A stretch of DNA of 64,000 bases. Origin: Flavobacterium daemonense (GTDB lineage: Bacteria; Bacteroidota; Bacteroidia; Flavobacteriales; Flavobacteriaceae). Where the stretch lies: positions 1 to 64,000 of the forward strand of contig NZ_VJYD01000014.1 in the NCBI RefSeq assembly GCF_007341385.1, given 5' to 3'. Both the position numbers and the translations under genes were made by a program. Below, one piece after another: positions 18,455 to 26,291 of this stretch. How positions within the stretch are numbered: the first letter of the stretch is position 1; every line of letters begins with the position of its first letter. The notes under the pieces were generated by a model. That model had not been told where the DNA came from. It made no database searches and saw only the letters and a list, made by a program, of their open reading frames with translations.

Positions 18455-19180
18455 ATGAAAAATTTAAATATACCAGCCGTTATTTTGAAATCAAAATGCA
18501 TTGGCCACTACATCGACTTTAAATGGAGCCAAAAAAAAAGAAATTACTTTCTAGATTGTTTGGGAAACAACGAAGAGCTTGAAAATAAACTATCTCAAAT
18601 TAATCACAAAGCCTCAGTGGCATTAACTGCCGCATTATTAGAATGGGTTCTATGTCGTTTTTCAGGATATGGAAAAGCTGCAAATGATATTGAAGAACGC
18701 ATAGAATCTTTATGGTTCTCTTGTTCAAATTTTGAAAATACAAAACCACAAGATTTCGACCTTGATCTAGACTTTCCTTCTTCAGGAAGCATAAATGGCC
18801 CAATATGGATTGCTCTTATGACGGCTAGAATGGTTGATATGCACTATAGAAAAGGTACTTACTTCATTCAAAACGAGCTTTCGGGATTGGTTCTTTTAGT
18901 TCGACATATTACTCCAAAAAAGAAAGTTTTTGACAAATGGTTTGACAAAATCATTTTGGAGTTGAGCCAAAATTATCCTTCTGAATACAAATATGATGTA
19001 AACAGACCTGAAGAAGATTTTTATGATTCATCAAGCGAACCTGCAATATGCAGAGAATTTTTCTTTGATCCAAAATTTGAATACACTGCATCAGCATCAG
19101 AAAAAGCAATAAACAAATTCATTAAAAATTTGGATTACAACTCAAATCCATTTATTTACATTCCAGAAAAAGCATCTTAA
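18455..19180 (+). CDS. Unrecognised 241-residue protein
   Basis: I do not recognise this protein. It has no signal peptide and no clear membrane segment. It is mixed alpha/beta in appearance, with many aromatic and acidic residues, including DFDLDLDFPSSGSINGPIWIALM in the middle and a C-terminal SASEKAINKFIKNLDYNSNPF. The ATG at 18455 follows an A-rich stretch with a plausible AAAAAAGAG ribosome site. It lies between the carbonic-anhydrase remnant and rsmG and is bounded by two terminators, so it is an independent unit at a site that has lost another gene. Base composition is as AT-rich as its neighbours. Confidence 0.7.
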   Translation: MKNLNIPAVILKSKCIGHYIDFKWSQKKRNYFLDCLGNNEELENKLSQINHKASVALTAALLEWVLCRFSGYGKAANDIEERIESLWFSCSNFENTKPQDFDLDLDFPSSGSINGPIWIALMTARMVDMHYRKGTYFIQNELSGLVLLVRHITPKKKVFDKWFDKIILELSQNYPSEYKYDVNRPEEDFYDSSSEPAICREFFFDPKFEYTASASEKAINKFIKNLDYNSNPFIYIPEKAS

Positions 19181-19203
19181 TTATAATTCATTTTGAAATG
19201 CAA

Positions 19204-19254
19204 AACCCGATAATAAAGCTTTAATTGGCAATTATTATCGGGTTACTTTTTTTT
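19204..19254. terminator. Bidirectional terminator between the orphan gene and rsmG
   Basis: AACCCGATAATAA pairs with TTATTATCGGGTT, followed by a T-run on the plus side. It lies between two convergent genes and probably serves both. Confidence 0.75.
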
Positions 19255-19259
19255 AAAAC

Positions 19260-19889
19260 TTATGGTTTAAATTTCAAAGGGAGATGCACAACTTTCTTTG
19301 TTTCAAAAAACTCATCGTCAAAATGATCTGCTAAGTCATACAAAGTGGCATTCGGGAAATCTTTAAGTTCTTCGCTCAAATCACCACCTTTTAAATACAG
19401 AATTCCATTTTTTAATTTATGTTTGTGCTGCTTCTTTATTTTATCATGTATCCATGAAACAAAATCTGGCATATTTGTTACGGCACGACTCACAATAAAA
19501 TCAAAATCTCCTTTGACCAATTCGGCACGTTTTTGCTCTGCTTTCACATTTTTTAATTCCAATGCCTCAGCAACACCTTGTACTACTTTTATTTTTTTGG
19601 CAATAACATCAATTAAATAAAAACGCGTTTCAGGAAAAAGAATCGCCAACGGAATTCCAGGAAAACCACCTCCAGTTCCAACATCTAAAACAGTTGTTCC
19701 AGGCTCAAACTTCATGATTTTGGCAATCCCCAGCGAATGCAAAATATGTTTTGTATATAAGGAATCAATGTCTTTACGCGAAATAACATTGATTTTTTCA
19801 TTCCAATCGTGGTACAAAAAGTCTAATTTTTGAAATTGTTTGATTTGAAGTTCGGTCAAATCCGGAAAATATTTCAATATCTCATCCAT
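19260..19889 (-). CDS. rsmG: 16S rRNA (guanine-527-N7)-methyltransferase RsmG
   Basis: A 209-residue methyltransferase (formerly GidB) that makes m7G527 in the 530 loop of 16S rRNA. The SAM motif I reads TVLDVGTGGGFPGIPLAI, preceded by the family's ISRKDIDSLYTKHILHSL and followed by DVIAKKIKVVQGVAEAL and FDFIVSRAV. All family blocks and the usual length are present. It is divergent from the desaturase gene and not in an operon with mnmG, unlike in many other bacteria. Confidence 0.95.
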   Translation of the reverse strand: MDEILKYFPDLTELQIKQFQKLDFLYHDWNEKINVISRKDIDSLYTKHILHSLGIAKIMKFEPGTTVLDVGTGGGFPGIPLAILFPETRFYLIDVIAKKIKVVQGVAEALELKNVKAEQKRAELVKGDFDFIVSRAVTNMPDFVSWIHDKIKKQHKHKLKNGILYLKGGDLSEELKDFPNATLYDLADHFDDEFFETKKVVHLPLKFKP

Positions 19890-19944
19890 TGCTCAAATTT
19901 TTTAACAAAAGTACTACTTTACGATTGAAATATTTAACTCAATT

Positions 19945-19977
19945 TTGCAAATTGAGAATTTATAATAATTACCTTTG
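19945..19977 (+). promoter_or_regulatory. Promoter of the desaturase gene
   Basis: TTG at 19945-19947 and TACCTTTG at 19970-19977 are separated by 22 bases; ATG follows at 19997. Confidence 0.6.
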
Positions 19978-19996
19978 AAAACTATTTAAAATAATT

Positions 19997-21094
19997 ATGA
20001 ATAACCCTGCGCCTACATTTGCAAGACAAGACAATCTGAAGTTTTTCAGAACGCTTAACTCTCGAGTAAACAATTACTTCAAAGAAAATAATATCCAAAA
20101 AACTGGAAATTGGAAACTGCATTTAAAAGCTGTTATTCTTTTCGCAGTCTTTTTGACTCCTTATTTTTTGATCCTTACTCTTGAGATGCCTTTTTGGGTA
20201 ATGTTATTATTATCAATCGTTATGGGTATCGGAATGGCCGGCGTTGGTATGAATGTAATGCACGATGGGAACCACGGTTCTTATTCAAACAAAAGTTGGA
20301 TAAACAAATTAATGGGCGGTACTATTTATGTTCTAGCAGGTAACGTTTACAACTGGCAGGTTCAACATAATGTACTGCATCATACTTATACAAATATTCC
20401 TGGGCACGACGAAGATTTAGATGCAGGAAGAATTATCCGTTTTACTAAACATGCTGAATGGCATAGTTTTCACCGTTTTCAGCATTATTACTCTGTTTTT
20501 CTTTACGGATTATTGACTTTTAATTGGGCCATTACAACCGATTTCAAGCAAATGCGTAATTACCTAAAAAGAAAATTATCTTACGGAGAACCAAAAAGTC
20601 CTAAAATTCTTTGGACAACTTTGATCATCACAAAAATCATTTACGCTTCAATCTGGATTGTTCTGCCAATTGTAATTGGAATCACTTGGTGGAAAGTACT
20701 TTTAGGCTTTTTTGTAATGCACTACACTACAGGATTAATCTTGAGTATTGTTTTTCAATTAGCACACGTTGTTGATCATACAACAAATCCAGAACCAAAT
20801 GAATTAGGCGAAATGGACAACACTTGGGCAATTCATCAATTGTTTACAACGACAAATTTTGCGCCAAAAAATCCAATCGTAAATTGGTACACAGGAGGAT
20901 TAAATCATCAGATCGAACATCATATTTTTCCAAATATAAGTCACATCCATTATGGCAAAATTGCTAAAATCGTAAAAGAAACAGCAAAGGAATGCAACTT
21001 GCCATATTATGAGTACAAAACAATGCGAAGTGCTATCGTAGCGCACTTCAAACATTTGCGTGAACTTGGAATGAAACCAGAATTATCTGTTTAA
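19997..21094 (+). CDS. Membrane fatty-acid (acyl-lipid/linoleoyl-CoA-type) desaturase
   Basis: A 365-residue integral membrane di-iron desaturase that introduces a double bond into fatty acyl chains. The three histidine boxes are intact: HDGNH (89-93), HNVLHH (124-129) and HQIEHH (304-309). The last has Gln before xxHH, as in front-end and linoleoyl-CoA-type desaturases. Hydrophobic pairs lie at about 45-85 and 205-250. No cytochrome b5 domain is fused, so an external electron donor is needed. The exact position of desaturation cannot be read from the sequence. Confidence 0.9.
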   Translation: MNNPAPTFARQDNLKFFRTLNSRVNNYFKENNIQKTGNWKLHLKAVILFAVFLTPYFLILTLEMPFWVMLLLSIVMGIGMAGVGMNVMHDGNHGSYSNKSWINKLMGGTIYVLAGNVYNWQVQHNVLHHTYTNIPGHDEDLDAGRIIRFTKHAEWHSFHRFQHYYSVFLYGLLTFNWAITTDFKQMRNYLKRKLSYGEPKSPKILWTTLIITKIIYASIWIVLPIVIGITWWKVLLGFFVMHYTTGLILSIVFQLAHVVDHTTNPEPNELGEMDNTWAIHQLFTTTNFAPKNPIVNWYTGGLNHQIEHHIFPNISHIHYGKIAKIVKETAKECNLPYYEYKTMRSAIVAHFKHLRELGMKPELSV

Positions 21095-21165
21095 ACTAAA
21101 AAAATCTATTAATAATTAACCTTCCTTAATAAGCGCATCAAATTAAGGACATCAAAATTTTTATA

Positions 21166-22356
21166 ATGAATCATATTCTTTCGGACAGAATCAACAATCT
21201 TGCTACATCACAGACACTAGCAATGGCTGCTTTAGCACGCGAATTAAAAGCACAAGGAAAAGACATTATCAGTTTAAGTTTAGGCGAGCCAGATTTCAAT
21301 ACGCCAGACTTCATTAAAGAAGCAGTAATAAAAGCAGTAAACGAAAATTATAGCACTTATTCTCCAGTAGAAGGTTACCTTGAATTGAGAGAAGCAATCT
21401 GCAGAAAATTCAAAAGAGACAATGATTTAGAGTACAAACCAACTCAAATTGTAGTTTCTACAGGAGCAAAACAATCTTTATACAACATTGCGCAAGTAAT
21501 GTTAAACGATGGTGACGAGGTAATTTTGCCAGCACCATACTGGGTTTCTTATTTCGAAATCGTAAAACTTTCTGGCGGCGTTCCTGTTGAAGTTCCAACT
21601 TCTGTTGAAACTGATTTCAAAATGACTCCAGAGCAATTAGAAGCCGCAATCACACCAAAAACAAAAATGATGTGGTTCTCTTCTCCATGCAATCCATCAG
21701 GATCTGTTTACAGCAGAGAAGAATTAACAGCACTTGCAAAAGTTCTAGAAAAACACCCAAATATCTACGTAGTTTCAGATGAAATTTATGAGCACATCAA
21801 TTTCTCAGGAACTTTCTGCAGTATCGGTTCAATTCCGGGAATGTTAGAAAAAACAATTACTGTAAACGGAGTTGCAAAAGCATTTGCAATGACAGGATAC
21901 AGAATTGGTTATATTGGAGCGCCAGAATTCATTGCAAAAGCGTGTACAAAAATCCAAGGACAAGTAACATCTGGAGCAAATTCTGTAGCGCAACGTGCTA
22001 CAATTACAGCTGTAGATGCTGATCCAAGCGTATTAAACGAAATGGTGCAAGCTTTCCACGGACGTAGAGATTTAGTAGTTGGATTATTAAAAGAAATCCC
22101 AGGAATCAAAATCAACGTTCCAGAAGGAGCTTTCTACGTATTCCCAGACGTTTCTTCTTTCTTCGGAAAAACATTAAAAGGCCACGAAATCAAAGATGCA
22201 AACGATGTTTCAATGTATCTTTTAGCTGAGGCAAACGTTGCAACGGTAACTGGAGACGCATTCGGAAATCCAAATTGTATTCGTTTCTCTTATGCAACAA
22301 GCAACGACATTTTAACAGAAGCATTACGCAGAATCAAAGAAGCTTTGACTGCATAA
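21166..22356 (+). CDS. Class I PLP-dependent aminotransferase (aspartate-type)
   Basis: A 396-residue fold-type I aminotransferase of the aspartate aminotransferase Ib group, which moves an amino group between aspartate (or related amino acids) and 2-oxoglutarate. PLP lysine is Lys238 in NGVAKAFAMTGYRIGY. Other cofactor contacts are seen in STGAKQS, SPCNPSGS and VSDEIYEH, and the C-terminal Arg in NCIRFSYATS. Length and layout are normal. Substrate range within this group is broad (aspartate, prephenate, alanine), so no symbol is given. A weak hairpin terminator follows. Confidence 0.92.
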   Translation: MNHILSDRINNLATSQTLAMAALARELKAQGKDIISLSLGEPDFNTPDFIKEAVIKAVNENYSTYSPVEGYLELREAICRKFKRDNDLEYKPTQIVVSTGAKQSLYNIAQVMLNDGDEVILPAPYWVSYFEIVKLSGGVPVEVPTSVETDFKMTPEQLEAAITPKTKMMWFSSPCNPSGSVYSREELTALAKVLEKHPNIYVVSDEIYEHINFSGTFCSIGSIPGMLEKTITVNGVAKAFAMTGYRIGYIGAPEFIAKACTKIQGQVTSGANSVAQRATITAVDADPSVLNEMVQAFHGRRDLVVGLLKEIPGIKINVPEGAFYVFPDVSSFFGKTLKGHEIKDANDVSMYLLAEANVATVTGDAFGNPNCIRFSYATSNDILTEALRRIKEALTA

Positions 22357-22377
22357 CAATATTCTAAGTTTTATTAA

Positions 22378-22431
22378 AACGGCTTAAGGTTCAAAAGTTT
22401 CATCACTTTTATACTTTAAGCTGTTTTTTTT
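22378..22431 (+). terminator. Probable terminator after the aminotransferase gene
   Basis: ACGGCTTAAGGTTCAAAAG pairs imperfectly with CTTTTATACTTTAAGCTGT, then TTTTTTT. Confidence 0.6.
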
Positions 22432-22443
22432 ATGAGATTGTTT

Positions 22444-22546
22444 TGGGCGTGTCCCTCCGGGTCGGGCTATCCGTTACAAGTCCTCGCACTTCCTTCGTCA
22501 GGCTCCGGGCTTTCCACTGCTATCCCTCACGCAAACGGTACACGGG
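22444..22546 (-). repeat. GC-rich structured intergenic element, copy E1
   Basis: This is the most GC-rich patch in the window. Read on the minus strand it has GATAGCAGTGGAAAGCC, then a variable middle, then TTGTAACGGATAGCCCGAC. The same two blocks flank a hairpin at 34130-34215 on the plus strand. Conserved flanks around a variable stem suggest a folded RNA or mobile intergenic element. No reading frame fits. Confidence 0.7.
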
Positions 22547-22590
22547 ATATATCATTTTCAAAAAAACTAAAACAACATTTATTTTGATTG

Positions 22591-22704
22591 CCTCCTGCTT
22601 TAGCTGGAGATTAAAATAAGATTCTATACTGGCTTTAGCCAAATTACGCATTTGGCTAAAGCCCAATCCTGATCCATTTAACATCGTCCAGCTAAAGCTG
22701 GAGG
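22591..22704. repeat. Nested CTTTAGC palindromes
   Basis: Outer arms CCTCCTGCTTTAGCTGG and CCAGCTAAAGCTGGAGG enclose an inner inverted repeat (22631-22663) GGCTTTAGCCAAA/TTTGGCTAAAGCC. The same word occurs at both levels. A 78-codon minus-strand frame across it is not considered coding. Confidence 0.8.
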
Positions 22705-22759
22705 TAATTAAATAGGAATAAAACAAATCAACACTTTCAAAATTCCCATTCCACAATAT

Positions 22760-22816
22760 TGTAAAACAGCAACTATAATCCTGTAAAACAGAACGTTTTA
22801 TAAATCACCAACTTTG
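22760..22816 (+). promoter_or_regulatory. Direct repeats and probable promoter of the PA2169 gene
   Basis: TGTAAAACAG occurs at 22760-22769 and 22782-22791, exactly 22 bases (two helix turns) apart. A near-consensus -7 box CAACTTTG (22809-22816) lies 29 bases before ATG 22845. This geometry fits an activator or repressor binding site. Confidence 0.4.
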
Positions 22817-22844
22817 TAATGTATTAATTAAAAAACTATTAGTC

Positions 22845-23300
22845 ATGACAAATACAGATGTAAACACAGAAGAAACCGTAAAAACACTAAACGGATTAAT
22901 TTCAATTCTTGAAGACGGAAAACTAGGATATACAAACGCAGCCGAGCATGTAGAAAATCTAGCCATGAAAGCTGATTTTCTTGATTACGCCCGCGAACGT
23001 GCCCTTTTTATTGTAGAACTACAAGACGAAATCAACAAACTAGGAAAATCAACAGACACTTCAGGTGGCGGACCATTAGGAGCTCTACACCGCACTTGGA
23101 TCGACATTAAATCATCATTTACAGGAGGCGACACGAAAGCCATTATTAACGCTTGTGTTACAGGTGAAGAAGCTGCAATTGAAAAATACAAAGCTGCACT
23201 CAATGAAAATCATCTTGAGCACAGTCAAGTTTACATTGTTTCAAAACAATTAAACAGTATTCAAAACACTTTATCACAAATTAAAATGAGAACACTTTAA
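22845..23300 (+). CDS. PA2169-family four-helix-bundle protein
   Basis: A 151-residue soluble helical protein of the DUF2383/PA2169 family, ferritin-like in shape. Its four helices are readable: EETVKTLNGLISILEDGKLGY, AAEHVENLAMKADFLDYARE, the long FIVELQDEINKLG followed by a GGG-P turn and LHRTWIDIKSSFTGG, and EEAAIEKYKAALNE. The helix-2 residues that would bind metal in ferritins are not clearly conserved. Family members are often stress-associated, but no reaction is known. It has its own putative operator and a strong terminator, so it is a single-gene unit. Confidence 0.85.
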   Translation: MTNTDVNTEETVKTLNGLISILEDGKLGYTNAAEHVENLAMKADFLDYARERALFIVELQDEINKLGKSTDTSGGGPLGALHRTWIDIKSSFTGGDTKAIINACVTGEEAAIEKYKAALNENHLEHSQVYIVSKQLNSIQNTLSQIKMRTL

Positions 23301-23325
23301 TTTCATTAAAGTTTTTTATTTTAGA

Positions 23326-23361
23326 AAAACTGCCCAGTTTAAATAATTGGGCAGTTTTTTT
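23326..23361 (+). terminator. Terminator after the PA2169 gene
   Basis: AAAACTGCCCA pairs with TGGGCAGTTTT around an 11-base loop, followed by T-run. Confidence 0.88.
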
Positions 23362-23441
23362 GTTTATTTTTAAGACCATTCTCAAAACTGAAACTACAAA
23401 TATTTTTAATACTGTTAAGCTCAAACCAACCTCGACAATAC

Positions 23442-23843
23442 ATGAAACATATTTTTTTTAATTTAATAATTCTTCTTTTATTGACCAGCTGTGAAAAAAA
23501 AGAGCACAAAAACATTAATATTAAATTCTCATCTGAAGAAGCTTTTGATTCTGACTATTTAAAAAGAAACGAAAGTCAAACTGCAGAATTAATTACTCAT
23601 AAAAAAACAGAAAAAGGTATTGAAATCATAGTTGAAAAATATGAAACGGGAGGCCTTATATATTACGGAGATTCAAAAATAATGAATGACACTTTATTTC
23701 TTTACTATTGGATAAATACAAATCCAATGGATATATCAGCAGTTTTAATCCCAAAAAGATTTAAATACGAAATTAAAAATGTATCGTACAAACAAATAAA
23801 ATTTGAATACTTAGGAAATAAATTCAAAAACAACACAGAATAA
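23442..23843 (+). CDS. Small putative lipoprotein
   Basis: A 133-residue protein with a lipoprotein signal (MKHIFFNLIILLLLTSC, Cys at residue 17) followed by a charged linker EKKEHKN. The rest is polar with beta-strand character (GGLIYYGDSKIMNDTLFLYYWI). I do not recognise a domain. It should be anchored in the periplasmic face of the inner or outer membrane. It stands alone, with no convincing promoter box or terminator nearby. Confidence 0.65.
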   Translation: MKHIFFNLIILLLLTSCEKKEHKNINIKFSSEEAFDSDYLKRNESQTAELITHKKTEKGIEIIVEKYETGGLIYYGDSKIMNDTLFLYYWINTNPMDISAVLIPKRFKYEIKNVSYKQIKFEYLGNKFKNNTE

Positions 23844-23972
23844 ACTATAAATTCATTCCATATTAAGTTAACAAATTCAAAAAAATCGCTTCATCACTAG
23901 CAAACTCGAATAATTTATTAGACCTTTGCACACTTTTTTTCGGGAATACCACAAAAGTCTAAAGTTTTAGAA

Positions 23973-25841
23973 ATGAAGAAGAAAATCGAAATATTAGCTC
24001 CTGCTAGAGATTTAATTGGAGGAATCGCAGCCATAAATAGTGGTGCCGATGCAGTATATATTGGTGCGCCACAGTTTGGTGCACGTTCTAACGCCAACAA
24101 CTCAATCGAAGATGTTGCTGAACTAGTTAAATACGCACACTTATTTAACGCACAGGTTTTTGTGGTTATGAATACCATTTTATACGACAACGAATTAGAA
24201 ACGTGCCGCGCAATGATCTGGGAGTTATACGATATTGGTGTCGATGCCTTGATTATTCAGGATATGGCGATTATGGAAATGGACTTGCCTCCTATCGTAC
24301 TTCACGCCAGCACACAAGCCAATAATCGTGATGCCGATAAAATTAAATTCCTTAAAGATGCTGGAATCAAACGTGTGGTTTTGGCACGTGAATTAAACCT
24401 GCATCAAATCAAAACAATATACGATCACGCCGATGTTGAATTAGAGTTTTTCGTAACCGGAGCTTTATGTGTTTCTTTCAGCGGAAACTGTTATATGAGT
24501 GTGGCAAACGGAGAACGAAGCGCGAACCGTGGTTCTTGCGCACAAAACTGTCGTTTACCTTATAACTTAATCGACGGAAACGGAGATACTTTAATCAGAA
24601 ACAGTCACTTGCTTTCTATAAAAGATTTAGATGTTTCAGATCAAATTCCGAATTTGATCGAAGCCGGAATCGTTTCTTTTAAAATCGAAGGACGTTTAAA
24701 AGATGTCGCTTATGTTAAAAACAACGTATCTTATTTACGTCAAAAATTAGACAGCTATTTAGAAGGAAGCGATAAATACATCAAAGCTTCTTCTGGAAAA
24801 TGTACTTATACTTTTGATTCTGCATTAAACAGAACTTTCAATCGTGGTTATACGGATTATTTCGTAAACGAAAGACACAGCTCTATTGGTTCTTGGGAAA
24901 GCCCAAAATCAAAAGGGCAATACATTGGAAAATTAATTAGAACTGTTGGAAATGCTTACGAAATCGAAAACGGCGAATTATTAAACAACGGTGACGGGCT
25001 TTGCTTCATCAACGAAAACAATGAAGCTGACGGAATTTACGTAAACAAAGCCGAGAACGGAAAAGTATATCCAAACGTTCTAAAAGAAATCAAAGACGGA
25101 ACTTTCATCTATAGAAACAACGACGCTGCTTTCATTAAAATTGTTGAAAGAGAAGACAGTGCAATCCGTAAAATCGGAACTACTTTATTGCTTACAGAAA
25201 ATGAAAATGGTTTTGAGTTAATCGCAACTGATGAAGATGGAAACGTAAGTACAGTTGTTTTAGAACACGCAAAAGAACAGACAAAAACAGGTGAATCAAT
25301 TGAAGAAAACATCAAAGTTCAATTAGCTAAAACAGGTTTTACACCTTACAGCGCCGACGAAATCAACATTATGTTTTCTCAAAACTGGTTCCTTCCTATT
25401 TCAAAAATCAACGAAATGAGAAGAACCGTTTACGATCAATTGACTGAAATTCGTTTGGCAAATTATGTTCGTGAAGAGCACCAATTGGTAAAAACGTCAC
25501 ACCCGTATCCAGAAACCAAACTGGATTTTATGTACAACGTTTCGAACAAAACAGCTCGTAAATTCTACGAACGCCATGGTGTTACCGAAATCGAAAAAGC
25601 ATTCGAATTACAATGGGATCCAGGAAAATCTCGTGTAATGACAACCAAATATTGCATCAAATACGAATTAAAAAAATGCCCAATACACCAAAAAGATATA
25701 GTTGGTGTAAAGGTAAAAGAGCCATTAGTATTAAAACAAGGCGAGCTTGAATATAAACTAAAATTCAACTGCAAACCTTGCGAAATGGAAATCTGGGAAA
25801 AAGATGCCGAATTTGAGATTGAAGAAGATCATTTTCATTAA
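23973..25841 (+). CDS. Peptidase U32 family protein (RlhA/TrhP-type RNA hydroxylation family)
   Basis: A 622-residue protein of the U32 family. The family signature is an exact match: EFFVTGALCVSFSGNCYMS (E-x-F-x2-G-A-L-C-x4-G-x-C-x-M-S), followed by ANRGSCAQNCR, which gives the cysteine cluster. The N-terminal half is a TIM-barrel-like domain (ILAPARDLIGGIAAINSGADAVYIG). A C-terminal extension has KYELKKCPIHQ and FNCKPCEMEIW. U32 members once called peptidases (RlhA, TrhP/TrhO-like) are now linked to hydroxylation of rRNA or tRNA bases. Which RNA is modified here is not evident. The length fits the ~620-residue Bacteroidota subgroup. Confidence 0.9.
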   Translation: MKKKIEILAPARDLIGGIAAINSGADAVYIGAPQFGARSNANNSIEDVAELVKYAHLFNAQVFVVMNTILYDNELETCRAMIWELYDIGVDALIIQDMAIMEMDLPPIVLHASTQANNRDADKIKFLKDAGIKRVVLARELNLHQIKTIYDHADVELEFFVTGALCVSFSGNCYMSVANGERSANRGSCAQNCRLPYNLIDGNGDTLIRNSHLLSIKDLDVSDQIPNLIEAGIVSFKIEGRLKDVAYVKNNVSYLRQKLDSYLEGSDKYIKASSGKCTYTFDSALNRTFNRGYTDYFVNERHSSIGSWESPKSKGQYIGKLIRTVGNAYEIENGELLNNGDGLCFINENNEADGIYVNKAENGKVYPNVLKEIKDGTFIYRNNDAAFIKIVEREDSAIRKIGTTLLLTENENGFELIATDEDGNVSTVVLEHAKEQTKTGESIEENIKVQLAKTGFTPYSADEINIMFSQNWFLPISKINEMRRTVYDQLTEIRLANYVREEHQLVKTSHPYPETKLDFMYNVSNKTARKFYERHGVTEIEKAFELQWDPGKSRVMTTKYCIKYELKKCPIHQKDIVGVKVKEPLVLKQGELEYKLKFNCKPCEMEIWEKDAEFEIEEDHFH

Positions 25842-25849
25842 TACTATTT

Positions 25850-25978
25850 AACCGCAAAGAACGCGAAGAAATACGCAAGGTTCGCAAAGATTTTAAAACA
25901 ATCTTTGCGAACCTTTTTTTTATATAAAAATACAACCTTGCGTTCTTCGCGTAATTCTTTGCGGGCTTTGCGGTTAAA
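25850..25978. repeat. CTTTGCG-word nested palindrome
   Basis: Outer arms begin TTAACCGCAAAGAACGCGAAG and end CTTTGCGGGCTTTGCGGTTAA. An inner perfect inverted repeat GGTTCGCAAAGATT/AATCTTTGCGAACC lies at the centre of the left half. One arm of the same words recurs at 26196-26243. The gap 25842-26291 contains only repeats. Confidence 0.75.
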
Positions 25979-26000
25979 TATCCTGCTATTTCCTCAATCT

Positions 26001-26102
26001 TGTCATTTCGACGTAAGGAGAAATCTTCGTAAGCAACTCCGTTCCAATAAGCCAATCTTTGCAGAGCTTCTCGTGGAGATTTCTCCTTACGTCGAAATGA
26101 CA
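26001..26102. repeat. REP-like ~100-bp palindrome, copy R2
   Basis: Arms TGTCATTTCGACGTAAGG and CCTTACGTCGAAATGACA are perfect; GAGAAATCT pairs with AGATTTCTC. The centre contains CCAATCTTTGCAGAG. The right flank CAAACTGTGTGGTTACTT is shared with the half copy near 34042. Confidence 0.9.
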
Positions 26103-26291
26103 AACTGTGTGGTTACTTAATGTAATAATTATTAAAATCCCGCGAATCTGCAAATCTCCGTGAGAAATTCAAAGCTTATTCTTTAACTTAAAAACAAAAA
26201 TTTAGCGCTCTTTGCGTAAATCTTTGCGAACTTTGCGGTTAAAAAAAGCTTTTTCCCTACTTTTACTACTCAAACATTACAACACTCCAAA

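Noticed and set aside
22520..22756. 78-codon minus-strand frame
   Set aside because: It runs across the nested CTTTAGC palindrome and element E1; the encoded sequence merely translates repeat words and has no family character.
25765..26103. 112-codon minus-strand frame with KNAKNA-like repeats
   Set aside because: It reads through the CTTTGCG and REP palindromes and overlaps the end of the U32 gene; no real protein features.
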